Position numbers and translations under genes: made by a program
The notes under the pieces: generated by a model
The model's database searches: none
What the model saw: only the letters and a program-made list of their open reading frames with translations
What the model was told of the DNA's origin: nothing
Shown here: one piece after another, positions 16,658 to 24,089 of the stretch
Layout of the letters: each line of letters begins with the position of its first letter
Numbering within the stretch: position 1 is the stretch's first letter
Assembly (NCBI RefSeq): GCF_017302985.1
Contig: NZ_JAFIMU010000002.1
Location: 806,001-870,000 of the forward strand
Source of the DNA: Corallococcus macrosporus
Lineage (GTDB): Bacteria > Myxococcota > Myxococcia > Myxococcales > Myxococcaceae
Length of the DNA stretch: 64,000 bases
Reading direction: 5' to 3'

Positions 16658-17509
16658 ATGGGGGTTGACGGAATTGGCCGCGGCGGCGCACGCCCGGTGG
16701 TGAGCACGGATGCTTCGCAGAACGCACGGCCGGTGGTGAGCCCCCGTCCGCAGACGAACGCGAACCCGGTCGGTGACTTCTTCAAGGACTCCTTCGACAA
16801 GGCCAAGAGCACCGGCGGCGTCATTGGCGGCGTCATCGGTAGCGTGCTGGGCGGCCCGGTGGGCGGCATCATCGGCGGCCAGGTGGGCGGCGCCATCAGC
16901 GACGCCATCCAGGCCTCCAAGGACGCGGCGAAGCTGAAGGAGACGAAGGACGTCCTGAAGAACTCGCCCACGGGCGCGGCGGCCGTGAAGTACATGGAGG
17001 ACCACAACATCCCGGTGGAGTTCGCCGACGGTGGTGGCTCCTACTGGGACGGCAACAAGATCGTCATCGACCGCAGCCAGGACCCGCAGGAAGCGGCCCT
17101 GACGCTGGTGCATGAGATCAACCACGCGAAGGCGACCATCGACGGTCCCCGCGCGGATGTGCAGAACCAGACGCGCGACGACTACGTGAACACGCTCCTC
17201 AACGAGGAGACGCGCGGCACGGTGGACAGCATCCGGGCCAAGAACGAGCTGGTCGCCGCGGGCGACAACGTCACCGCCACCTTCCCGCTGGAGGCCGAGT
17301 ACAACGCGGCCTCGAAGAAGGCCATCGACGAGGCGAAGGCGAAGGACCCGTCGCTCACCGAAGCGCAACTGCGTGAAATCGGTGACAAGGCGGGATACGA
17401 TGCGGTCCTCAACGGCTTCAAGACGGGCGCGGTGGTGACCAGCACCAACGGTCAGAACTATCCCGACTACTACGGCCAGGGCTGGGACGCGGCGCACCCG
17501 TCACGCTAA
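16658..17509 (+). CDS. Putative HExxH metallopeptidase with glycine-zipper segment
   Basis: A 283-residue protein with no signal peptide. Residues 53-80 are a glycine zipper (repeated GG-V/I-x-GG units), a type of segment that packs in membranes. A zinc-protease-like motif HEINH lies at 152-156 in TLVHEINHAKAT, preceded by YWDGNKIVIDRSQDPQEAA. A possible third ligand is the glutamate in FPLEAEYNAA. The layout resembles DUF6782-like putative metallopeptidases. The ATG at 16658 has GGGGAGAG about 6 bases upstream. Its TAA stop is directly followed by the ATG of the next gene, so the two are translationally coupled. A membrane-inserting zipper, a peptidase motif and a coupled exported partner fit a toxic effector with its immunity protein, but this is inference. 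Confidence 0.6.
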   Translation: MGVDGIGRGGARPVVSTDASQNARPVVSPRPQTNANPVGDFFKDSFDKAKSTGGVIGGVIGSVLGGPVGGIIGGQVGGAISDAIQASKDAAKLKETKDVLKNSPTGAAAVKYMEDHNIPVEFADGGGSYWDGNKIVIDRSQDPQEAALTLVHEINHAKATIDGPRADVQNQTRDDYVNTLLNEETRGTVDSIRAKNELVAAGDNVTATFPLEAEYNAASKKAIDEAKAKDPSLTEAQLREIGDKAGYDAVLNGFKTGAVVTSTNGQNYPDYYGQGWDAAHPSR

Positions 17510-18199
17510 ATGCATCGTGTCCTCGTCGCAGCCTTGTGGGTGATGGCCACCACGCACTGTGACACGGCCCGGCCCGCGAAGGCCGGGACCCAGGAGGAAC
17601 CGAAGGTGAATGCGGACGCCGAGACGTTGCAGCGCATCGAGCGGGTGGACCCGGTGCACGCCGGGACCATCCAGCAGAACCTGGCGGCCACGGCCTTCAC
17701 GCGCCAGCCGCTGGGCTTCTACCAGCGCTTCCAGCTGGTGACGGTGGACGTGCGGCTGCCTCACCGGGCGCTGCGCTTCAAGTACGCGGACGACGGCAAG
17801 GTCGCGGTCAACCTCACGCCGGCCACCGCCGAGGCCATCTACAAGGTCAACCAGGACGAGTCGCTGAGCCTGGAGGCCGCGGAGGTGCCCGCCTACCTGC
17901 GCTTCTTCGTGGAGAACACCGAGGGCGGCAAGCGCCGCCTGGTGGAGCGCGCGGAGGACGTGCAGTGGCTGCCCGCCACCAACACGGACCCGGCGCTCGG
18001 TGCGCGCAAGGCGGAGGCCGTCGCGAAGCTGCACCCCGTGAAGGTCTCCGACAGCGCGGAGGGCTTCCAGGCGTCCGCGCTGGTGCTCGTGGGCAACCAG
18101 CTGCTCGCGTGTGACTTCACCGTGCGCAAGGGCGGCAAGGTCCAGCTCGTGAAGCAGGAAGTGGCGGCGGAGTCGCTGCCCGTGCCCGCCGTCCGCTGA
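17510..18199 (+). CDS. Exported protein coupled to the metallopeptidase gene, possible immunity protein
   Basis: A 229-residue protein of unknown family. The first 17 residues (MHRVLVAALWVMATTHC) look like a short signal peptide, with a cysteine that could be lipidated. The lipobox is not canonical because histidine precedes the cysteine. The mature part is mixed alpha/beta with VDVRLPHRALRFKYADDG and VPAYLRFFVENTEGGKRRL. The start codon follows the upstream TAA without any gap, which argues for stoichiometric co-expression with the metallopeptidase-like protein. A periplasmic inhibitor role is a guess from this arrangement; a plain lipoprotein of unknown role is equally possible. Confidence 0.5.
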   Translation: MHRVLVAALWVMATTHCDTARPAKAGTQEEPKVNADAETLQRIERVDPVHAGTIQQNLAATAFTRQPLGFYQRFQLVTVDVRLPHRALRFKYADDGKVAVNLTPATAEAIYKVNQDESLSLEAAEVPAYLRFFVENTEGGKRRLVERAEDVQWLPATNTDPALGARKAEAVAKLHPVKVSDSAEGFQASALVLVGNQLLACDFTVRKGGKVQLVKQEVAAESLPVPAVR

Positions 18200-18208
18200 G
18201 GCCGCCGC

Positions 18209-18685
18209 TCAGGCCTTCTTCGTGCGCTTGCGCGTCGCGGTCTTCCTCGCGGTGGCGGGCGCACGCTTCTTCGTCGTCGCACGGCGGGCCGCCACGGCGG
18301 TCCGCGTCTTCTTCGCGCCGGAGCGCTTGGCGGCGGGCTTCGCGCGCTCCTGCGTCGCGTGGTAGTGCTCCAGCAGCTTCGTGCCCTTGGCGGCCAGCCG
18401 CTTCGCTCCGGCGGTGTCCTTGGGCACGGGCTCTCCCCACGCACGGGCGGAGAGGGCGAGGCGCGTGGGCTCTCCCTTGTCATCCACCATGGGCCCACGC
18501 GGGTGGGTGAAGTGGCGGCGCAGGAAGCTGCCCTTGCGGCGCATCTTCTCCGGCGTGTCCGCCTTGCCCTTCACGCCGGGCTTGAGGTTCGCGCCCTCCT
18601 TCTCGTGGAACCACTCGCGGCCCGCCTCCGTGAGGCCACCCTTCGGATCCTTCAGGCGCTTCCGGGTCGGGGAACGGGTCGGCAT
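18209..18685 (-). CDS. DUF6321-like protein with histone H1-like basic tail
   Basis: A 158-residue basic protein. The N-terminal two thirds carry a conserved-looking block: DPKGGLTEAGREWFHEKEG, then ANLKPGVKG, RRKGSFLRRHF, and PTRLALSARAWGEPVPK. This agrees with what I recall of DUF6321, seen in rhizobia and other proteobacteria. The last 45 residues are almost only K, R, A and T (for example KKRAPATARKTATRKRTKKA), like the tails of bacterial histone-H1-like proteins, and would bind nucleic acid nonspecifically. It is convergent with the gene at 17510. Function is unknown. Confidence 0.7.
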   Translation of the reverse strand: MPTRSPTRKRLKDPKGGLTEAGREWFHEKEGANLKPGVKGKADTPEKMRRKGSFLRRHFTHPRGPMVDDKGEPTRLALSARAWGEPVPKDTAGAKRLAAKGTKLLEHYHATQERAKPAAKRSGAKKTRTAVAARRATTKKRAPATARKTATRKRTKKA

Positions 18686-18778
18686 CGGGCGTGCTCCTCT
18701 CGGACTGCGGTGGACGCTTGCGCAAGAGAGGTAGGTCTTCCCGGCCGTGATGGCATGCGGCGAATGGCCGCCTGCTCC

Positions 18779-20191
18779 CTACGGCGTGGGCTTCGCCTCC
18801 GGGGGCACGAGTGAATCCGCCAGCGCACGGATGGCGCGCGCATGGGCGTGCCAGAGGTCCTTGCCGTCGAAGACGGCCAGCGGACGCTGGGGCGGAAGTC
18901 CTCGCGCCTCGAAGTCCTGGCCCGTCATGTCGGTGTAGTGCTCGTTCGACAGGTGGACCGTCCATCCATTGGGCAGCGGCTTGACGAGCATGTCCGAGAA
19001 CGCGCCCCGCGTGGCCGTGCCCACCTGGACGACGTTCGGCAGCGCGCGCAGGGCCAGCACGAGGACCTCGCCCGCGCTGACGGTGACGTCGCTCGTCACC
19101 ACGTACACCGGCCCGTGGAAGGACGGACGCCGTGTGGGCTGGAGGGTGAACACCTGGGGCGGGACGTCCTTCGCGCCCGTCGCCCACTTCGTGTACGCGC
19201 GCCGGGGTTGATCCGTGAAGCGCTCCGCGATGGCGCGGGCGACGGCGTCGTGGCCGCCCCGGTTGTTGCTCACGTCCAGGATGAGCGCTTCCGCGCCCGC
19301 GAAGGCCGTCAGCGCTTCATCCAGCACCGGCTCCAGCGCCGCCAGCTCCCGGGCCAGCGTGGGCGTCTGGCCTTCCGCTTCGGGCACGAAGCCGCCCATC
19401 GTCAGCACGTTGAGATAGGCGACGCGAGGCGCGGCGAAGCCCCAGAGGACGCGCTGGTTCGCGACGTGGTGGCCCTCACCGCGCAGCACCGTCTGGAGGA
19501 TGCCGTCGCGGTATGCGCGCATCCATTCCCGCTGCACCTCCCGCACGGGACGCGACGTAACCACGGCGGCCTGCTCCAGCACCGCGAACGTCCCCGTGGG
19601 ATGGGCCTCGTACGTCAGCGTGTCCGCGAGCAGCTCCACGTGCGCGTCGTTCAGCGAACGGAGCGCGTCCGCGAAGAGGGTGAACAGCGCGCGGGCGTCC
19701 ATGTCCTGCGTCACCCGCGAGCGCTGCGCATCCAGGCGGGCCAGCCAGTCCGGGTCTCGCTGGGGAAACGAGGCGTAGTGCTCCGCGAAGGTCGCCCGGA
19801 ACACGTCGAAGAGCTCCCGCGCGCTCCAGGCACGGTGCGTGTCGCAGTCGGCGGGCAGGGCGGCCAGCCGGTCGAAGCGGTAGCGCGTCTCGCCCGGCGC
19901 GGAGAGGAAGTCCCGCACGTCCGCGGAGGGCCCCGGCTCCTGGAACCCGAACAGCTCCTGGAGCTCCTCGGACGACGACGGATCCGGATAGCACCCTGCG
20001 GCCGTCTCATGGTGCAGGCGAAGGCCCCCGGGCGTCACCGTGAGCAGCCACCCGTAGCCTCGCGAGCGCCACACGCCGTTCGCGTCCGGGGCGTCGCGCT
20101 TCGCCGTGGCTTGCGGCGTGGCGCACGCGGCCAGCAGGCCCGCGAGGACGAGGGAAATGACCCTGTGCCGACTTCCTCCACCACCGGACAC
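18779..20191 (-). CDS. S41-family C-terminal-processing-like peptidase, lipoprotein
   Basis: A protein of about 470 residues. The N-terminus has a signal peptide and lipobox (LVLAGLLAAC) after a few basic residues. The last third is a ClpP/crotonase-like S41 peptidase core: LILDVSNNRGGHDA and then VYVVTSDVTVSAGEVLVLAL, with the serine in SAGE as the likely nucleophile, and GTATRGAFSDMLVKPLPNG. There is no PDZ domain. Homologues are often tricorn/CtpA-like hydrolases of unknown substrate. No ATG is near the start; the GTG at 20191 gives a short n-region and is the best choice. The gene is divergent from cstA with about 88 bases between them. Confidence 0.8.
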   Translation of the reverse strand: MSGGGGSRHRVISLVLAGLLAACATPQATAKRDAPDANGVWRSRGYGWLLTVTPGGLRLHHETAAGCYPDPSSSEELQELFGFQEPGPSADVRDFLSAPGETRYRFDRLAALPADCDTHRAWSARELFDVFRATFAEHYASFPQRDPDWLARLDAQRSRVTQDMDARALFTLFADALRSLNDAHVELLADTLTYEAHPTGTFAVLEQAAVVTSRPVREVQREWMRAYRDGILQTVLRGEGHHVANQRVLWGFAAPRVAYLNVLTMGGFVPEAEGQTPTLARELAALEPVLDEALTAFAGAEALILDVSNNRGGHDAVARAIAERFTDQPRRAYTKWATGAKDVPPQVFTLQPTRRPSFHGPVYVVTSDVTVSAGEVLVLALRALPNVVQVGTATRGAFSDMLVKPLPNGWTVHLSNEHYTDMTGQDFEARGLPPQRPLAVFDGKDLWHAHARAIRALADSLVPPEAKPTP

Positions 20192-20279
20192 CCGGCCTGG
20201 AGCGCGACGGGAGGAGGCGGGCCGTACGCTATAAACCCTGCGCGGGGTGGGGGTGGACTGCCCGCCGACGGGAGACATC

Positions 20280-22346
20280 ATGGGTGGAGTCGCTCGGAAG
20301 TTGGGATGGGTGGCCTTGGCCCTGGCGGGCGCCTTCAGCCTGGGCGTGGTGGCACTGCACCGGGGCGAGTCCATCAGCGCCATCTGGCTCGTGGTCGCTT
20401 CGGTCGCGGTGTTCATGCTGGGATATCGTTTCTACGGCCGTTTCATTGCCGAAAAAGCGCTCCAGGTGGACCCCACGCGCGCCACCCCCGCCGAGCGCCG
20501 CAACGACGGCCTGGACTACGTGCCCACCGACCGATGGGTCGTCTTCGGCCACCACTTCGCGGCCATCGCGGGCGCGGGCCCGCTGGTGGGCCCGGTGCTG
20601 GCGGCGCAGATGGGCTACCTGCCCGGCACGCTGTGGATATTGGCGGGCGTGGTGGTGGCCGGCGCGGTGCAGGACTTCGTGACGCTGTTCCTCTCCGTGC
20701 GCCGCGACGGCAAGTCGCTGGGCGACATGGTGCGCATGGAGCTGGGGCCCGCGGCCGGTGTGACGGCGATGGTGGGCGTGCTGATGATCATGATGATCAT
20801 CCTCGCGGTGCTGGCGCTGGTGGTCGTGAAGGCCCTGACGCACAGCCCCTGGGGCACCTTCACCGTCGCGATGACCATCCCCATCGCGGTGATGATGGGC
20901 CTGTACCTGCGCTACGTGCGGCCCGGCAAGGTGCTGGAGGTGTCCATCGTCGGCTTCGTGCTCCTGATGCTCAGCATCTGGCTGGGCGGCCAGGTGTCCG
21001 AGTCCGGCACCTGGGCCCCCTGGTTCACCTTCGACAGCCGCACGCTGGCGTGGCTGCTCATCAGCTACGGGTTCTGCGCGGCAGTGCTGCCGGTGTGGCT
21101 GCTGCTCGCGCCGCGCGACTACCTGTCCACCTTCCTGAAGATTGGCACCGTGCTGCTCCTGGCGGTGGGCATCGTGCTGGCGGCGCCGCACATGAAGATG
21201 CCGGCGGTGACGCGGTTCGTGGACGGCTCCGGGCCGGTGTTCTCCGGCAGCCTGTTCCCGTTCCTCTTCATCACCATCGCGTGCGGCGCGGTGTCCGGGT
21301 GGCACTCGCTCATCGCCTCCGGCACCACGCCGAAGATGCTCGCCACGGAGGGGGACGCGAAGCTCGTGGGCTACGGCGCCATGCTGATGGAGGCGTTCGT
21401 GGCCATCATGGCGCTCATCGCCGCGTCGGTGCTGGAGCCCGGCGTCTACTTCGCCATGAACTCGCCCGCGGCACTCATCGGCACCACCGCGACGCAGGCG
21501 GCGACGACGCTCAGCCAGTGGGGCTTCGTCATCACCCCGGAGATGCTGGAGCAGACGGCGCGCGACATCGGTGAGACGACCATCCTGTCTCGCGCGGGCG
21601 GCGCGCCCACCCTCGCGGTGGGCATGGCGCAGATCCTCCATGGCCTGGTGTCGGGCCAGGGGATGATGGCCTTCTGGTACCACTACGCCATCCTCTTCGA
21701 GGCCCTCTTCATCCTCACCACCGTGGACGCCGGCACGCGCGTGGGGCGCTTCATGATTCAAGAGCTGGCGGGCCTGGTGTACGCGCCGCTCAAGCGCACG
21801 GAGTCCTGGGGCGCGAACCTGCTGGCCACCGCGCTGTGCGTCGCCGCCTGGGGTTACTTCCTCTACCAGGGCGTGGTGGATCCGCTGGGAGGCATCAACA
21901 CGCTGTGGCCGCTGTTCGGCATCGCCAACCAGATGCTCGCCGCGGTGGCGCTGACGCTGGGCTGCGTGGCACTGGTGAAGATGAAGCGCGAGCGCTACGT
22001 GTGGGTGCCCGGCATCCCCGCCGCGTGGCTGGTGCTGTGCACCGTCACCGCCGGCTTCCAGAAGGTCTTCGGCGGCGACGTGCGCGTGAGCTTCGTGGCC
22101 CACGCGCGGGCCTTCTCCCAGGCGGTCGCCGAAGGGCGCGTCATCGCCCCCGCGAAGTCCGTGGAGGAGATGGAGGCCATCATCCGAAATGACTACCTGG
22201 ATGCCGCCCTCACCGTGTTCTTCATGGTCGTCGTCATCGCGACGGTGCTCTTCGGCGTGCGCGCCGCGCTCCGGGCCCGGCGCTCGCCGGAGGCCACCTC
22301 GCACGAGACGCCCTACGTGGCCGCGGCCCTCCCGGTGAAGCCGTGA
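20280..22346 (+). CDS. cstA: CstA-family carbon starvation protein / peptide or pyruvate transporter
   Basis: A 688-residue membrane protein of the CstA family, normal length, with about 16-18 hydrophobic segments. Family features include FYGRFIAEKALQVDP near residue 55, PTDRWVVFGHHFAAIAGAGP with GPVLAAQMGYLPG following, and FEALFILTTVDAGTRVGRFM. Family members take up peptides or pyruvate under carbon limitation. The ATG at 20280 has GGGAG 5-6 bases upstream and is preferred over a GTG 33 bases earlier. Its stop overlaps the GTG of the small downstream gene, as in the E. coli cstA-ybdD and btsT-yjiX pairs. Confidence 0.95.
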   Translation: MGGVARKLGWVALALAGAFSLGVVALHRGESISAIWLVVASVAVFMLGYRFYGRFIAEKALQVDPTRATPAERRNDGLDYVPTDRWVVFGHHFAAIAGAGPLVGPVLAAQMGYLPGTLWILAGVVVAGAVQDFVTLFLSVRRDGKSLGDMVRMELGPAAGVTAMVGVLMIMMIILAVLALVVVKALTHSPWGTFTVAMTIPIAVMMGLYLRYVRPGKVLEVSIVGFVLLMLSIWLGGQVSESGTWAPWFTFDSRTLAWLLISYGFCAAVLPVWLLLAPRDYLSTFLKIGTVLLLAVGIVLAAPHMKMPAVTRFVDGSGPVFSGSLFPFLFITIACGAVSGWHSLIASGTTPKMLATEGDAKLVGYGAMLMEAFVAIMALIAASVLEPGVYFAMNSPAALIGTTATQAATTLSQWGFVITPEMLEQTARDIGETTILSRAGGAPTLAVGMAQILHGLVSGQGMMAFWYHYAILFEALFILTTVDAGTRVGRFMIQELAGLVYAPLKRTESWGANLLATALCVAAWGYFLYQGVVDPLGGINTLWPLFGIANQMLAAVALTLGCVALVKMKRERYVWVPGIPAAWLVLCTVTAGFQKVFGGDVRVSFVAHARAFSQAVAEGRVIAPAKSVEEMEAIIRNDYLDAALTVFFMVVVIATVLFGVRAALRARRSPEATSHETPYVAAALPVKP

Positions 22347-22543
22347 AGCTCCCGCATGCGCTCCAGCACGGCTGGCGCCAGGCCGTGCGCACCGCACGCG
22401 CGATGATTGGCGTGCCGGACTACGACACCTACGTCGCCCACATGCGCCGTCACCATCCGGACCGCGCGGTGATGACCTACGCGGAGTTTTTCAACGACCG
22501 CCTCCAGGCCCGCTACCGCGCCGGAGGCGGCCGGTGCTGCTGA
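22343..22543 (+). CDS. YbdD/YjiX family small protein
   Basis: A 66-residue protein of the YbdD/DUF466 family: ARAMIGVPDYDTYVAHMRRHHPDRAVMTYAEFF with the terminal CC. It is nearly always encoded just after cstA-type transporters. It starts with GTG inside the cstA stop (GTGA overlap), so the two are co-translated. Its role is not firmly known; in E. coli the partner is needed for normal transporter activity. Confidence 0.92.
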   Translation: MKLPHALQHGWRQAVRTARAMIGVPDYDTYVAHMRRHHPDRAVMTYAEFFNDRLQARYRAGGGRCC

Positions 22544-22590
22544 GGTGATGAGTCGTTGAGTCTTCCAGACAAAACTGCTTAGTGGGTTTT

Positions 22591-22605
22591 ACGGGTCAAG
22601 CCCGT
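22591..22605 (+). terminator. Short hairpin downstream of ybdD-like gene
   Basis: Arms ACGGG and CCCGT with a TCAAG loop, 48 bases after the ybdD-like stop and 25 bases before the chitinase start. The stem is only 5 base pairs with no U-tract, so it could be a weak terminator or a leader structure. Confidence 0.25.
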
Positions 22606-22629
22606 TCAACCTCTTCGCAGGAGTCTGCC

Positions 22630-24051
22630 GTGTCTCGTACCTCGACGCCGTTCCGGACGTGGGCGCTGGGCGCCGTGTTGCTGGCATCAGTGGGAGGCTG
22701 CTCGGGGGCGGAGGACGCTCCTGCCACTGGTGAGCCCATGGGAGCGGTGGCGTCGGCCGCGCTGTCGACGCGCGTGGTGGGCTACCTGCCGACGTGGGCG
22801 GGGGACGTGAACACGTTGCAGTACTCGAAGCTTTCGCACATCAACTACGCGTTCGCGCTGCCTACGGCGTCCGGCGGGCTCACGGGCGTGAGCAGCTCTG
22901 ACGCGCGGCTGCGCTCGCTGGTGACGCTGGCGCATGCGCAGGGCGTGAAGGTGCTCATTGCCGTCGGCGGTTGGAACGACGGCAACGACAGCGGCTTCGA
23001 GCAGATGGCCGCCAACGCGACCGCGCGCACGGCGTTCGTGAACAACGTGGTGAACTTCGTCAACGCGGCCGGGCTGGACGGCGTGGACATCGACTGGGAG
23101 TACCCGGACCCGGGCACGTCGGGGAGCAACTACGCGCTGCTGATGAACCAGCTGGGCACCGCGATGCACAGCCGCGGCAAGCTGCTCACGGCGGCGGTGG
23201 TGGCCAACGGCTACACGGGTGGCGGCGTGCCGGCGTCGGTGTTCAACGACGTCGATTTCCTCAACATCATGGCCTACGACGGCGGGCAGCCGCATTCGAC
23301 GTATGACCTGGCGGTCCAGTCGCTGAACTACTGGAAGGGGCGCGGGCTGCCGGCGTCCAAGGCGGTGCTGGGCGTGCCGTTCTACGGGCGCTCGCCGTCG
23401 AGCTACGTGGGGTACTCGGAGCTCGTCGCTCGCGACCCGCAGGCGCCGTACAAGGACAACGTCGGCGACGTCTATTACAACGGCATCGCGACCATCCAGG
23501 CGAAGACGCAGCTGGGGAAGCAGAACGGCGGCGTGATGATCTGGGAGCTGTCCCAGGACACGTCCGGGAGCACGTCGCTGCTCAACGCCATCTACTCCGT
23601 GGCGCAGGGCACGGGCGGCGGCACTGGGACGTACCGGCTGGTGAACAAGGCCTCCGGGCGCTGCGTGGACATCAGCGGTCCCAGCACGGCGGACGGCGCC
23701 ATCATCCACCAGTGGGCCTGCCACACGGGCACGAGCCAGCAGTGGTCCATGGAGGCGACGGACAGCGGCTACTACCGCTTCGTGTCGCGCTACAGCGGCA
23801 AGGCGCTGGACGTGAAGGACGTGAGCACCGCGGACGGCGCGGGGCTCCAGCAGTGGGGTTACGGTGGCGGGAGCAACCAGCAGTTCAAGCCCGTGAACCT
23901 GGGCAACGGCTACTACCGGCTGGAGGCCCGCCACAGCGGCAAGGTGCTGGACGTGACGGGCTGCCTGCAGGGCAGCGGTGACGGGACGCTGCTCCAGCAG
24001 TGGACCTGGTCCAACAACGACTGCCAGCAGTTCCGGATGGAAGCGCTGTAG
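22630..24051 (+). CDS. GH18 chitinase lipoprotein with C-terminal ricin-type lectin domain
   Basis: A 473-residue secreted enzyme. A signal peptide with lipobox VGGC (C24) leads into a GH18 catalytic barrel, residues about 45-325. The DxxDxDxE signature is LDGVDIDWEY with E157 as the acid/base, and the YDGGQPHSTYD and VPFYGRSPSS blocks line the cleft. From residue 334 on, a ricin B-type beta-trefoil follows with three QxW/F repeats (QQWSM, QQFKP, QQFRM). It should hydrolyse chitin or related glycans, held at the outer membrane, with the lectin binding carbohydrate. This fits feeding on fungi or other prey. The GTG at 22630 has AGGAG 7 bases upstream. Confidence 0.92.
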   Translation: MSRTSTPFRTWALGAVLLASVGGCSGAEDAPATGEPMGAVASAALSTRVVGYLPTWAGDVNTLQYSKLSHINYAFALPTASGGLTGVSSSDARLRSLVTLAHAQGVKVLIAVGGWNDGNDSGFEQMAANATARTAFVNNVVNFVNAAGLDGVDIDWEYPDPGTSGSNYALLMNQLGTAMHSRGKLLTAAVVANGYTGGGVPASVFNDVDFLNIMAYDGGQPHSTYDLAVQSLNYWKGRGLPASKAVLGVPFYGRSPSSYVGYSELVARDPQAPYKDNVGDVYYNGIATIQAKTQLGKQNGGVMIWELSQDTSGSTSLLNAIYSVAQGTGGGTGTYRLVNKASGRCVDISGPSTADGAIIHQWACHTGTSQQWSMEATDSGYYRFVSRYSGKALDVKDVSTADGAGLQQWGYGGGSNQQFKPVNLGNGYYRLEARHSGKVLDVTGCLQGSGDGTLLQQWTWSNNDCQQFRMEAL

Positions 24052-24058
24052 TCGTCAC

Positions 24059-24089
24059 CGGGGCGGGGCGGGCGTCCGTGCCGGCCCCG
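24059..24089. terminator. GC-rich hairpin between chitinase and NRPS stops
   Basis: Arms CGGGGC (24059-24064) and GCCCCG (24084-24089) in the 38-base gap between the convergent chitinase and NRPS genes. Probable bidirectional terminator by position; no U-tract. Confidence 0.35.
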
